From the NCBI RefSeq assembly GCF_900129835.1, contig NZ_FQXA01000005.1, positions 186,001 to 250,000 on the forward strand: 64,000 nt of DNA. The letters run 5' to 3'. A program made the position numbers and the translations under genes. This DNA comes from Stutzerimonas xanthomarina DSM 18231 (GTDB lineage Bacteria > Pseudomonadota > Gammaproteobacteria > Pseudomonadales > Pseudomonadaceae). This document shows positions 1 to 8,901 of the stretch, piece after piece (the first letter of the stretch is position 1; each line of letters begins with the position of its first letter). The notes beneath the pieces are model-generated. The model ran no database searches and was not told the DNA's origin. It saw only the letters and a list, made by a program, of their open reading frames with translations.

Positions 1-432
1 GATCTCCGAACGCGAGAATTCGCTCCCGGTTACTAGCGCCTTGACGCGTCCAAGCAGCAGTGGGGTCAGGGTTCGGTACATGGCTGCAAAGGTCCTGGAA
101 TAGCTTTCTGGGTGCCTGATGTAAGTGATGTCGTGATGCGTGGCGATTTGATTGCCATAGATCAGCGGTGCGGTGTTACACAGGGATACCAGTGGCGGGC
201 TGCCATTCCGGGCCAGCCAGAGTGGAAGGTCCACTTGCTCCCAGAGATGGCCTCGATGGCGTCCGATGCGGCGCACCTGCAAACGCTCGGCGCTTTCATG
301 CAGGCAGATGTCGTTTGGTGCGACGAACACGAGGTCGTCGCGCAGGGTTTTCAGCTGCAGACAGATCTGTTCGGCGAAACGTTGTACCCCACGCATTTCC
401 TGGGTCAGGAAGCGTGCATTGATCACGATCAT
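1..432 (-). CDS. Glycosyltransferase family 4-like protein (3' end missing)
   Basis: This is the last visible gene of the EPS operon and it runs off the left edge; 144 codons from the start are present. The N-terminus reads MIVINARFLTQEMRGVQRFA, the opening of GT-B (GT4) enzymes such as mannosyltransferases, with the Gly-Val loop that contacts the sugar nucleotide. It continues with THHDITYIRHPESYS and ends at TGSEFSRSEI, a hallmark of GT4 N-domains. The ATG at 432 overlaps the stop of the upstream glycoside hydrolase by 4 bp (ATGA), so it is translationally coupled. The C-terminal domain and the E-x7-E motif lie outside the window, so donor and acceptor cannot be inferred. Confidence 0.85.
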   Translation of the reverse strand, partial: MIVINARFLTQEMRGVQRFAEQICLQLKTLRDDLVFVAPNDICLHESAERLQVRRIGRHRGHLWEQVDLPLWLARNGSPPLVSLCNTAPLIYGNQIATHHDITYIRHPESYSRTFAAMYRTLTPLLLGRVKALVTGSEFSRSEI

Positions 433-1808
433 CGGTAAGTTCCTCTTTCCTTTGAGTTTTCTAAATCCAGTGCCAGGTTCGTTTGTTCAGACGCGATCGC
501 AGCTGGATCGGACGCGCCAAGGCTGATGATCTTGGGAAACTCATTGAGCTCAATGCGGGTCGAGCAGTTGTTGCCATCTGCAGGGCATTGCCACTGGCTC
601 GCGGCAGCAGTCCTTCCTTTGTCCGGCTGTGCGGTATCGATCAGTTCCACCGCGCCTGACCTCAGGCTGCTCGAGGCGATACTGACCGAGCGCGGTTTGC
701 CGGTACTCCAGGCGATCAGCAGCTGTTCCTTGTCGTTGCCAAACCTGAGCTGTACCACGCTGTCGTCCGATTCGCCGACCCGCTCGAGGAACTGAAAGTG
801 TTCGATAACCGGGCTTATGACCCTTAGCACCTGGTAGGCCAGCTTCGGTGAGTAGTCTTGGCGAAGCAGACCGAAATTGTGCTCTCGCTCGCGCAGATCG
901 GTGCCATCGTTTCGGAAGTCGTACCACCAATAGCCGCGCACGTTGGATAGCGTTTTGGCGAGAAAGTAACTACGGGCCAGATAGGCTGCCTGTGTGATTT
1001 CATCGAAGCCGCATGCGCCCTTGTGCGATGGCCAGGCCATCTCGGTCAGGTAGAGCGGGACCGGCTGGTTGGCGGCACGGGACAGTTCTAGATCAATTTC
1101 CGTGAGCCATTCGATCCAGGCTTCGGGCGTGCTGCGACCGCGACCGTAGCAATGGACGTAGGGGTGCAGGGAAAGCCCATCGACAGCCTGCATGACCCCG
1201 GCCTCGATCAGGCGCAGGGCAAAGCCGGACTTGATGCCTTCGCTGGTGACCGCCCCGGCCAGCACTTTGGCGTCGGGATCGTGCTGACGGATGATTCCCG
1301 CGGCGTCGGCAACCAGCCGTGCATAGTCCTGGGTGAACTCAGGATCATCAGGGTTCTCAAGGTCCCATTCGTTCCAGACTTCGTAGTGCCGTACACGACC
1401 GCGCAGCTGTTGCGCGACGAACGCCACGTAACGGTTGTAGGCGGCTCGAACCGGCTCGCTGCGCGGTTTCTCGCCGTCGCCATGGTGGATATTGCCGTAC
1501 CCAAGAATCAGCAGGCTGTCGATGCCCTGCGCCTGGGTCTTGGCCAGGTATCCGTTCCAGTGAGGCTCAATCGCGAGTTTGTCGCGGCGGCGTTCGACAA
1601 ACGCCCAGTGCGCGTCGGTCCGTACCGATTCAATACCCGCCTGACGTAGTAATTCGAAGCCCTTGTCGCGGCTGGCGGGCAGGTGCAGCTCATGCGAACC
1701 GACTCCAATAATGAACGGATCTTCGGCCTCCAATGCCAGCGCGCCCAACGCGACGCTGTACAGGGCGGTGGGCAGCGCCACCCGGCGTGTCCATTGACCG
1801 ATGCTCAT
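429..1808 (-). CDS. PslG-like glycoside hydrolase (GH39/clan A type)
   Basis: A 459-residue protein predicted to have a (beta/alpha)8 retaining glycosidase fold. A hydrophobic N-terminal stretch (about residues 9-27) could be a signal or membrane anchor, placing the enzyme in the periplasm or inner membrane. The motif VWNEWDLEN gives a likely acid/base Glu147, and YLTEMAWPS gives a likely nucleophile Glu256. This pairing and the length resemble PslG of Pseudomonas aeruginosa (family knowledge), which trims or releases Psl polysaccharide. Its position between a Wzy-like gene and a GT4 in an EPS operon suggests that it cleaves or edits this operon's own polymer. Start and stop overlap neighbours by 4 bp on each side. 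Confidence 0.8.
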   Translation of the reverse strand: MSIGQWTRRVALPTALYSVALGALALEAEDPFIIGVGSHELHLPASRDKGFELLRQAGIESVRTDAHWAFVERRRDKLAIEPHWNGYLAKTQAQGIDSLLILGYGNIHHGDGEKPRSEPVRAAYNRYVAFVAQQLRGRVRHYEVWNEWDLENPDDPEFTQDYARLVADAAGIIRQHDPDAKVLAGAVTSEGIKSGFALRLIEAGVMQAVDGLSLHPYVHCYGRGRSTPEAWIEWLTEIDLELSRAANQPVPLYLTEMAWPSHKGACGFDEITQAAYLARSYFLAKTLSNVRGYWWYDFRNDGTDLREREHNFGLLRQDYSPKLAYQVLRVISPVIEHFQFLERVGESDDSVVQLRFGNDKEQLLIAWSTGKPRSVSIASSSLRSGAVELIDTAQPDKGRTAAASQWQCPADGNNCSTRIELNEFPKIISLGASDPAAIASEQTNLALDLENSKERGTYR

Positions 1809-3139
1809 GGCATATCCCCTCTATTTCTGTGCGGATAGCGTTCGAACCCAACATATCGCGGTGCCGGAGTGGTGCCGTCGAGCTGCCCCCGCTCCAGTTT
1901 TCGGGGCGTCAGCGCATGTGCGATGGCCATGCCGAGAAATAGCGTGGCGGTGGTCACCTCCAGCACGTCGGTGGCCCAGCCGATCAAGCAGGTGCAGAAA
2001 ACGATGCCCAGCAACGCGTCGCGGTATCTCGAACCCCGGTCATGCAGACGCATCAGCAGTGGGAACAGCAGCAGATAGAGAAGTACGCCGAATACGCCGA
2101 GCATTCCCCAGAGATACAACGCCGTGTTGTCGGCGATGCTCAGTAGATCGAGCCAGGCCAGCGGGAATGCTGCTGCGCTGCTGCCCACCGCGCCGAAACC
2201 GGCACCCCACCAGCCCCATCCCTCATTGATGATGACGTCGATGAAGTTCGGCCAGCTATGGATCAGGCGATCATTGAAAGACGCCAGCACGCTGGTGCTA
2301 TAAGCCTCGCTTTGCGGGATGTTCAAAAGCAGACTGGCGACCGGTAAGGCCAAGCCAGTCAGCACTGCAATGAAGAATGCCGCGGCGCTGGGCATGCGAT
2401 AGCCTGCAAGAAACAGCATCATCAAGGTCAACAGGTAGGCTGCGGCGGTGGACTTGTTCGTGGTGAGGTAAATCGCGCCGAACGCCACGGGGTACAGCAT
2501 CAGGCGCAGGAGCCGTGACCGCAGGAACGCCGCCAGAAACAGGCTGTACAGCGCGATCATTACCGCTAGATTTGTCGACATCCGCGCGAACCCGGCAAGC
2601 CGGTCGGTGCTGCCAAACGCCCAGGATTTGTTAGCAGTCAACTCGACGTCGCCCATCATGTAGCTGTAGCCCTTCCATGGCACGTTGGTGAACATGTCCA
2701 GCGCAATGCCGATAAGCGAGGCAACCAGGCAGAACGCGATGGCCCAGTTGAGCAGCCGCGTGCTCTGCTCTAGATAGGCGCCGCAGAACAACCCGAACAA
2801 CAGCGGGATGTAAATGAACACGCTGAAGCCGACATTGCTCAGCGAGGCTCTGTGAAGCAGCGCAAGCAAGCCCGAGACCAATACTGCGAACAGCACCAGC
2901 CATACACCGGGCTTGCTTCGCGCCCTCGGCATTTCCAGCGCCACCGCCACGACACAGGCCAGTTTCGGCAAGTAGAGCAGGGCGGGCGCACCTGCGATAT
3001 CGAGGTAATAGCGAAGTGCCCCAGCGAAGGTTTCGCTGATCAGCAGCGAGGCTGCAATCAGTGCCATTACGGTGGGCTTGTCAATCGCGAGCGGGCTCGA
3101 CCTGCGGTGGGAAATGGTCATTGAAGTCGGGTTCATCAT
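1805..3139 (-). CDS. O-antigen ligase/Wzy-type polysaccharide polymerase, integral membrane
   Basis: 444 residues with about 10-12 hydrophobic segments and a long loop near residues 240-310 (YSTSVLASFNDRLIHSWPNF, then GWGWWGAGFGAVGS). That organisation fits the Wzy/WaaL/RfaL superfamily, which polymerises lipid-linked repeat units at the periplasmic face or ligates glycans. With a Wzx and a Wzc in the same operon, a polymerase role is more likely than lipid A ligation. A GGAG lies 5 nt before the ATG at 3139, supporting this start even though it overlaps the end of the upstream GT4 by 59 bp. The primary sequence does not allow polymerase and ligase to be separated with certainty. Confidence 0.75.
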   Translation of the reverse strand: MMNPTSMTISHRRSSPLAIDKPTVMALIAASLLISETFAGALRYYLDIAGAPALLYLPKLACVVAVALEMPRARSKPGVWLVLFAVLVSGLLALLHRASLSNVGFSVFIYIPLLFGLFCGAYLEQSTRLLNWAIAFCLVASLIGIALDMFTNVPWKGYSYMMGDVELTANKSWAFGSTDRLAGFARMSTNLAVMIALYSLFLAAFLRSRLLRLMLYPVAFGAIYLTTNKSTAAAYLLTLMMLFLAGYRMPSAAAFFIAVLTGLALPVASLLLNIPQSEAYSTSVLASFNDRLIHSWPNFIDVIINEGWGWWGAGFGAVGSSAAAFPLAWLDLLSIADNTALYLWGMLGVFGVLLYLLLFPLLMRLHDRGSRYRDALLGIVFCTCLIGWATDVLEVTTATLFLGMAIAHALTPRKLERGQLDGTTPAPRYVGFERYPHRNRGDMP

Positions 3140-4340
3140 GGGCGCTCCGGCCGTGCAGCGTGGAATACAGGATCGTCTGGTACTGATCGAGCATTCGCTC
3201 CGTATTCAAGAAGTCGGCAACGCTAGGACGCGCTTGCTCCGACAATCGCTGGCGCAGACCGCTGTCGAGGCAGAGTTTCAGCATGGCTCTGCCAAGGGAG
3301 TCGGGATCTGCTGGTGTGCATAGCAGTCCGTTCAGGTTGTTCTGAATGATCTCCGGCAGACCGCCCATATTCGTTGCGATGATGGGCAGATGTTGTGCGC
3401 AGCCCTCGACGGCGACGAGGCCGAAGGGCTCGGCCCAGATCGATGGAACGACGAGCACATCGATTCCCCGCATAAAACGTTCGGATGGCTGGTACCCGAC
3501 AAACCTCACCTTGGTCGGATCGGCGAGGGCCTTGATCTCTGCTTCATAGTCCAACTTGCCGCGACCAGCGATCTCGAGCGTGGCATTGATGGAAAGCGCC
3601 TGGAACTGCTCGATCAGCCAGCTCACGCCTTTGTTTTCCGAAAGCGTGCCGATGTAGCCGAAGCGCAACAGGCCGCTGTGGCGCGGACGTGGCAAACCCG
3701 AGGAGCTGGCGCCAGGGTCGATGCAGTTGTGTACAACATGCTGGCTGGCCTGGCCGAAGTAGCCTTCGGCCGTGATCCGCTCCAGGACGAAACGGCTGAC
3801 ACCTATCACGGCAGCGACCTGTGTCGAGGCCGCCGCATGTGGCCGGCGAAATGCCGCACACAGGCTGCACTGGCCCTCGCAGCTTCGGCCTTTGTTAAAC
3901 ATGGTGTCTTTAGGGCAGAGCAGATATAGATCGTGCAGTACCTGAACAATGGGCAGGCCGGCCGCACTGATCTCGTCCCAGGCCGATATCGACCAACCGG
4001 TGAGGTTGTTGCAGAGCACCAGGTCGGGCTCCTCGTGTGCAATCACTTCGCGCACATGCCGACGCATGCTGCTGTTGTAGCGGTCCCGGCAATGCCAGCC
4101 GAGACGCAGCAGCCGGTTTGGCTTGGCCTGGGTGAAGTGCCAGTAGAAATTGGACAAGCCGGCGCGATAGACAAGCACGCCGCCAAGGTGCTCAGGATTC
4201 AGGCCCGGCTCCGGCCCGGTGGCGAGCACCACCACTTCGCAGCCCCTCGCCTGCAGGCCTTCGGCGAGTTGGCGGACTACGATCTCTGCGCCTCCGCCGA
4301 TGTGAGGCGCATACAGACTATGCAGCAGAAGAACTTTCAT
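3081..4340 (-). CDS. Glycosyltransferase family 4
   Basis: About 419 residues with a two-domain GT-B fold. The N-domain begins MKVLLLHSLYAPHIGGGAE, with the Gly-rich loop, and carries LIQVLHDLYLLCPKDTMF-like segments and a Cys cluster (CEGQCSLC, around residues 150-160) often seen in bacterial GT4 enzymes. The C-domain contains GYIGTLSENKG and VPSIWAEPFGLVAVEGCA, the E-x7-E donor-binding motif of retaining GT4s. The codon nine bases upstream (4349) is also an ATG, but the AAGG lies directly against it and sits at proper distance only from 4340, so I chose 4340. Cytoplasmic; it would add one sugar to the EPS repeat unit. Sugar specificity is unknown. Confidence 0.85.
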   Translation of the reverse strand: MKVLLLHSLYAPHIGGGAEIVVRQLAEGLQARGCEVVVLATGPEPGLNPEHLGGVLVYRAGLSNFYWHFTQAKPNRLLRLGWHCRDRYNSSMRRHVREVIAHEEPDLVLCNNLTGWSISAWDEISAAGLPIVQVLHDLYLLCPKDTMFNKGRSCEGQCSLCAAFRRPHAAASTQVAAVIGVSRFVLERITAEGYFGQASQHVVHNCIDPGASSSGLPRPRHSGLLRFGYIGTLSENKGVSWLIEQFQALSINATLEIAGRGKLDYEAEIKALADPTKVRFVGYQPSERFMRGIDVLVVPSIWAEPFGLVAVEGCAQHLPIIATNMGGLPEIIQNNLNGLLCTPADPDSLGRAMLKLCLDSGLRQRLSEQARPSVADFLNTERMLDQYQTILYSTLHGRSAHDEPDFNDHFPPQVEPARD

Positions 4341-4372
4341 CGCAGACATCCTTGAGGCGATTCATCATTGGA

Positions 4373-4894
4373 TCAGGTCGGCGAGCAACAGCCGAGATAG
4401 CGTGTTGGTACGCTGACTTTCTGTTCTCGTTGAAGCAGGTTGAGCAGAATTACCGAGCGCTTCTCGCCGTCGTTGCTGACAAATATCGCTTCCACGTCGC
4501 GGAAGCTGCCGCCGACAAGTTGAACCCGATCGCCGGATTCGAACCGTGGCGCACCGGCTGAGCCGGTTTCGTTAGCCAAGCGTTGGCGCAATTGCTCGAT
4601 AAGTTCGTCCCTGACCGGCGTCGGTTCGCTGCCGAAGGCCACTACGCGGGCAACGCCGCGAGTGGAGCGGATGGGGTACCAATTATCGATATGGCGATCG
4701 AGCCGGATGAACAGATAGCCCGGAAATAACGCTTCGTTTGTCTTTTTGCCGCCGTTTTCGCATGGCTTTACCGGCCGATAGCATTCGAAATGCTGGCGTC
4801 GGAGGTTGTCTTCAGCACGGTCTTCCTGGCGTGGTTTGGTTTGGATCAGGTACCAACGAGGGCTGCTGCTGCACGCGGTCATATGAGCTGTCAT
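4373..4894 (-). CDS. rfaH: RfaH/NusG-family transcription antiterminator
   Basis: 173 residues. The NGN domain (about 12-110) starts RWYLIQTKPRQEDRAEDNLR and contains LFPGYLFIRLD, both typical of RfaH. A short linker leads to a KOW domain (about 118-170) with GDRVQLVGGSFRDVEAIF. RfaH is recruited to RNA polymerase at ops DNA elements, suppresses pausing and Rho termination, and enables long polysaccharide operons to be transcribed (family knowledge). Here the gene lies inside the EPS operon, seventh from the promoter, rather than at a remote locus. An ops-like motif is visible in the operon leader at 12726-12733 (minus). The obvious inference is a local, self-reinforcing antiterminator specific to this operon. 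Confidence 0.85.
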   Translation of the reverse strand: MTAHMTACSSSPRWYLIQTKPRQEDRAEDNLRRQHFECYRPVKPCENGGKKTNEALFPGYLFIRLDRHIDNWYPIRSTRGVARVVAFGSEPTPVRDELIEQLRQRLANETGSAGAPRFESGDRVQLVGGSFRDVEAIFVSNDGEKRSVILLNLLQREQKVSVPTRYLGCCSPT

Positions 4895-4931
4895 CCATAG
4901 CGAGTTTTGTTGCTGGTCCGTCTTGTTGCCG

Positions 4932-5681
4932 TCATGCGCCTTGCAACGCAGTCGAGTGCTCGACCCCCTCGACCAGCGAGAAACGTTTGAGTAGTGCCTG
5001 TGCCTCGCTTCGGCTGTTGAACATCAATACGTCGATGATCGACAGCGAGGGCACGAAGGGCTGGTTGAATTGTGGATAGCTCAGGTCATCCATTTGCAGG
5101 AAGCGCAGCGCTAACCCGTGCGACCTGAAATAGGCGGGACAGTAGAGCGCCGTGCCGCCAATCGGGTTGACGTACAGCTCGGCATTCATCTTGTGGGCGA
5201 TAGTGACCACGCGCTCCTGTTTGTCCATGCGCGCTGGCAAGCCCATCTCTGAACCGATACGGATCGGTGTGGCGATCTGCAAATAGGCACAGATACGGCG
5301 AATGGAGTTCTCGATGAAGCGCGCCAGGTTGCGTTCCGGGTGCGCCAGAATCTGGCGCACCAGTGTCATAACTTCAGCTTTGTGTGGCGCGCGTGAGTAG
5401 ACGAGCTCCAAGGTCTTCAGCAGCTTTTGCGCTTCGAGCTCGAACTCGTCGCAGAGCCAGCGCTGGTTGATCGGAAAGAACTGGTTGGCTTTGCGCAACG
5501 GAAAGGTGATCAGTTTTGGCTGCCCGTTCGCCAGTACCCGGTTGCGGTTAATCCATGAGCCCTTGACGTACTGAAGGTCGTCGCCCAGTACAAAGACATC
5601 GCTGCGCGCGATCAGCTGAAAATAGCCAAGGTAGGGGAACAGGTAGGGCTGCATCATCGAGATGGTTCTGAGCACGGGCAT
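4932..5681 (-). CDS. WbqC-like family protein
   Basis: 249 residues beginning MPVLRTISMMQPYLFPYLGYFQLI, the signature opening of the WbqC-like family (PF08889), followed by GSWINRNRVLANGQPKLITFPL. Members sit in O-antigen or capsule clusters, often next to DegT aminotransferases, and are thought to help acylate or otherwise modify amino sugars; biochemical evidence is limited. A good ribosome site (GAGGGA) precedes the ATG. The gene is 14 bp from the upstream Wzc-like gene. Together with the DegT-type gene at 10.5 kb it suggests that the polymer contains an N-substituted amino-deoxy sugar. Confidence 0.8.
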   Translation of the reverse strand: MPVLRTISMMQPYLFPYLGYFQLIARSDVFVLGDDLQYVKGSWINRNRVLANGQPKLITFPLRKANQFFPINQRWLCDEFELEAQKLLKTLELVYSRAPHKAEVMTLVRQILAHPERNLARFIENSIRRICAYLQIATPIRIGSEMGLPARMDKQERVVTIAHKMNAELYVNPIGGTALYCPAYFRSHGLALRFLQMDDLSYPQFNQPFVPSLSIIDVLMFNSRSEAQALLKRFSLVEGVEHSTALQGA

Positions 5682-5695
5682 ATCCCTCGCGTGTG

Positions 5696-7978
5696 TCAGG
5701 TTTTTTGAGAATAGCTGTAGTAACCGTAGGCACCGGTCTCGTAGGCGGAGCTCGAAGCCCTGCGTTTGACGCCATTGAGAATGGCGCCTTTGAGCAGTAC
5801 GCCGTTCTGCGCCAGGCGCCGCTTGGAGGCTTCGACCTGGCCGGCAGTGCTCAGCCCATAACGAGCGACTAACAGGCAGGTGCCCGCCTGTTGCGCAACC
5901 AGGACGGCATCGGTTACCGCCAATACGGGTGGGGTATCGACGATCACGAAGTCGTACTCACGCTCGGCTTCTTTCAGCAAGCGGGAGAAGTTCTCGTGCA
6001 TCAGGAGTTCCGAGGGGTTGGGCGCGCAATGTCCGCTCGCGATGAAATGCAGGTTGGCCTGATCGGTCTTGCTGACCACGGCGGCGAGCTGCAAATTACT
6101 GGCCAGCGCGTCGGACAATCCATTGCGTGGCGCCAGGCCGAACATGCCGGCCAGATAGCCGCGCCGCATGTCGGCATCGATCAGCAGTACGCGCTGGCCA
6201 GCCTGGGCAATGACCGAGGCCAGATTGCTGGCGACGAAGGATTTGCCCACCGAGGGCGTCGGGCTGGTGATGACCAGCACCTGATTGCGTGCTTCGAGCA
6301 TGGCGAACTTGAGGCTGGTGCGCAGGCTGCGGAGTGACTCGATCGCCAGGTCGGCTGGATCGGCGCGACCCAGCAGTTTGCTTCTGCCGTCGCGGATTTT
6401 TCTCAATCGGTACAGGTGCTCCTGTTTCGGCGAGAAAGGCAGCGCTGCGTATACAGGTGTTCCCAGATGTTCGATGGTCTCGGGACTTTCGATACCGCGA
6501 TAGAACACCTGCCGCAGCAAGATCACCATCGCCGACACCAGCAGCCCGACGAAGATCGCGACCAGCACCACCAGGGGCTTGATGGGCTTGGCCGGTTTTT
6601 CCACCACCGCGTAGGCACTGTCGATAACACGCACGTTGCCGATGGTGCCGGCACGTAGGATGTCCTGCTCCTGTGCCTTGTCCAGCAACAGCGTGTAAGT
6701 GCGCGTGGTGACCTGCATGTCGCGGTTCAGGCGCAACAGCTCCTGCTGCGTCATCGGCAGGGTGTCGATCTTGCCCATCAGCGCAGCTTTCTGCGCCTGC
6801 AACTGGTCGATCTTTTTCATCAGCGTCTGGTAGGTCGGGTGTTCCGGCGTATAGAGCTGGTTGTATTCGGTGCGCTTGAGGTTGTGTTCGGAGATCTGTG
6901 ATTCCAGTGCGACGATCTGGTCGAGCACACCTTTGGTCTCGATGCTGATATCCACCGACTGGGCACTGGTCTGATAGTCGTTAAGGGCGGCTTCGGCCTT
7001 TTCCAGCTCCTTGCGCACCATGGGTACCTGCGACCTCAGGAATTCCAAGCGCTGAGCCGCTTCGGCAGAGCTGCGTTCGATGTTCTGCCGGACATAGAGG
7101 CGACTGATCTTGTCGAGCACCCGATTGGCTTTATCCGAATCCGGGTCCTCCAGCGTGAGATAGATGATCCCGGAGTCCTTTCCGGCTTCACCCACCTTCA
7201 GGCGCTTCTGGTAGTCCAGGGCCGTGGTCTGCGGGCGGTTGCGCACGACGACGAACTCGGTGCCGGGGCGGGCCTTGAGTTCGGCGACCTGTACCCGAAA
7301 CCCGTCATGCTGCACGGCTTGGTTGGTCTTGCCGCTCAACAGCAACTTTTTGTCGGAATCGTACAGACGGTATGAGCCCGCAGTGCCTGCACGCAGCAGC
7401 AATTTCTCACCCAGGTAGGCTTCCGGCACATCCAGTTGGAAGATGTCCAGCTTTTCTCCACCCCAGGCGTAGCTGTCCATTCCCAGCAATGGTGCAGCCA
7501 GCTCGCCGTCTTCTTCGGGGTCGTGCTGGCGCGCCAGATAACTGCCAAGCAGCGGGACATATTTGGGTCGCGCCGTGATGTACAGCTTCAGATCATTGAC
7601 TGTACTGCCCAGCACCGCACGGGATTTGATCAGTTCTATCTCGGTGATTGCCTGGGATACCGAGTTCGGCCGGGGCACGGATTCGGGAATACCGGTGATC
7701 CCTGATTTCTTTGGCTCGATCTGGATCATCGCGGTGGCTTCGTAGATCGGCGTGGCGACAATGGCGTAGGCGACGCCGAGCAGCGCGAAAAGGGCGGTGA
7801 TGGTGAAAATCAGACGCTTGTGATCGAACGCTACGCGCAGAATGCGCGCCAGATCGATCCGGTTGTCTGCGTCGTAGTCCAGCGAAGAGCGGGCCATGGC
7901 AGTCATTGCGGGTTCCTTCCTTGAGTGTTGCGCCATCGGTGCGGTAGCGGGAGAGACGACCAGCTGTTCGTCAGACAC
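5696..7978 (-). CDS. wzc: Wzc-like polysaccharide co-polymerase with BY-kinase domain
   Basis: 760 residues, the normal length of fused Wzc. It has a Wzz domain with a transmembrane segment near residues 55-75, a long periplasmic coiled-coil region (about 290-420), and a second transmembrane segment near 470-490. A cytoplasmic bacterial tyrosine-kinase domain follows, with Walker A TPSVGKS (about 574-580), Walker A' LLIDADMR (about 598-605) and Walker B FVIVDTPP. The tail has a Tyr cluster (Y746, Y751, Y753, Y754, Y756), the usual autophosphorylation site. It would govern EPS chain length and export. The start overlaps the upstream GT2 stop by 8 bp. No Wza exporter or Wzb phosphatase is visible in the window; they may lie to the left. 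Confidence 0.9.
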   Translation of the reverse strand: MSDEQLVVSPATAPMAQHSRKEPAMTAMARSSLDYDADNRIDLARILRVAFDHKRLIFTITALFALLGVAYAIVATPIYEATAMIQIEPKKSGITGIPESVPRPNSVSQAITEIELIKSRAVLGSTVNDLKLYITARPKYVPLLGSYLARQHDPEEDGELAAPLLGMDSYAWGGEKLDIFQLDVPEAYLGEKLLLRAGTAGSYRLYDSDKKLLLSGKTNQAVQHDGFRVQVAELKARPGTEFVVVRNRPQTTALDYQKRLKVGEAGKDSGIIYLTLEDPDSDKANRVLDKISRLYVRQNIERSSAEAAQRLEFLRSQVPMVRKELEKAEAALNDYQTSAQSVDISIETKGVLDQIVALESQISEHNLKRTEYNQLYTPEHPTYQTLMKKIDQLQAQKAALMGKIDTLPMTQQELLRLNRDMQVTTRTYTLLLDKAQEQDILRAGTIGNVRVIDSAYAVVEKPAKPIKPLVVLVAIFVGLLVSAMVILLRQVFYRGIESPETIEHLGTPVYAALPFSPKQEHLYRLRKIRDGRSKLLGRADPADLAIESLRSLRTSLKFAMLEARNQVLVITSPTPSVGKSFVASNLASVIAQAGQRVLLIDADMRRGYLAGMFGLAPRNGLSDALASNLQLAAVVSKTDQANLHFIASGHCAPNPSELLMHENFSRLLKEAEREYDFVIVDTPPVLAVTDAVLVAQQAGTCLLVARYGLSTAGQVEASKRRLAQNGVLLKGAILNGVKRRASSSAYETGAYGYYSYSQKT

Positions 7979-8900
7979 CTGGGGTCAGCCTGCGCAAAAG
8001 ATTGATGCTGATGTTCTGGAAGACCTGACCCAGTGCCTGGAGCTTGCTGAGCGGCGAGATCGACGCGAGCGCCTGAGCGAATACCTGGATCATGAAGTAC
8101 TCGTACAGCGGCTGGTCGCCGATGCGCTGGTAGTAACGAGCGAGGTTGTAATAGGCGTGCGTGGTCATCTGGATGCGTTGCTTGCTGCTGCGCATCGAGA
8201 AGATGCCGCCTTCGTGCACACGGTAAGCCGCCGGCTTTATCTCTTCGATGAACTTGCCCTTGCCATGCGCGCCCAGCAGTGACCACCAGCAGATATCCAG
8301 CACTTCGACGCCGTGCAACTCAGGTGGCAACTCCTTTAAAAGGTTGCGAAAACAGACGGTCAGCGTGGAAACCGGACGCGCCTTTTGCAGCTGAACAGCG
8401 GTTGCGTCCTTGCGATACTTACCGGTCAGGTGAGGGGTACGGACGACGCCTCGGCTGTTGAACATGAATGCATCGTGGTAAGTCATCACGTAGTCACGAT
8501 GTTTTTCGAGGAAATCCACTTGGATCTGCAGCTTGCGTGGGTCCGTCCAGTAATCATCCCCTTCGCAATAGGCGATATATCTGCCGCGGGCCTGAGCGAA
8601 CAGTCGGGTGCTGAACGGCACCCCTAGCTGATATTGATTTTCTTGCTGATAGATCGGCTTGATCAAGTTGGGGTAACGCGCGGCGTATTCGCGGACGATA
8701 GCCGCTGTACTGTCGGTCGAGGCATCATCGTGAACGACCACGTCGAATGGGAAGTCGGTTTGCTGCCGAATGAAACCGTCCAGCGTTTCCTTTATGAACG
8801 CGGCATGGTTGTAGGTCAGGCAAATGATGCTCAGCAGGGGAGATCTTTGGTCGCCCCAGGCTGCCATGACGTCCTGTTCGGTTTTCGATTGGGTATCCAT
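7971..8900 (-). CDS. Glycosyltransferase family 2
   Basis: 309 residues of GT-A fold. The N-terminus has LLSIICLTYNHAAFIKETLD, then VVHDDASTDST (nucleotide-binding Asp residues) and AYCEGDDYWTDPRKL, where EGDDYW is the metal-binding and acceptor motif of a GT2 subclass common in polysaccharide clusters. No membrane segment is evident, so it should work on the cytoplasmic face, adding a sugar to the undecaprenyl-linked repeat unit. It lies one base downstream of the flippase gene and overlaps the Wzc gene by 8 bp. Sugar specificity is unknown. Confidence 0.85.
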   Translation of the reverse strand: MDTQSKTEQDVMAAWGDQRSPLLSIICLTYNHAAFIKETLDGFIRQQTDFPFDVVVHDDASTDSTAAIVREYAARYPNLIKPIYQQENQYQLGVPFSTRLFAQARGRYIAYCEGDDYWTDPRKLQIQVDFLEKHRDYVMTYHDAFMFNSRGVVRTPHLTGKYRKDATAVQLQKARPVSTLTVCFRNLLKELPPELHGVEVLDICWWSLLGAHGKGKFIEEIKPAAYRVHEGGIFSMRSSKQRIQMTTHAYYNLARYYQRIGDQPLYEYFMIQVFAQALASISPLSKLQALGQVFQNISINLLRRLTPGV

Positions 8901-8901
8901 T

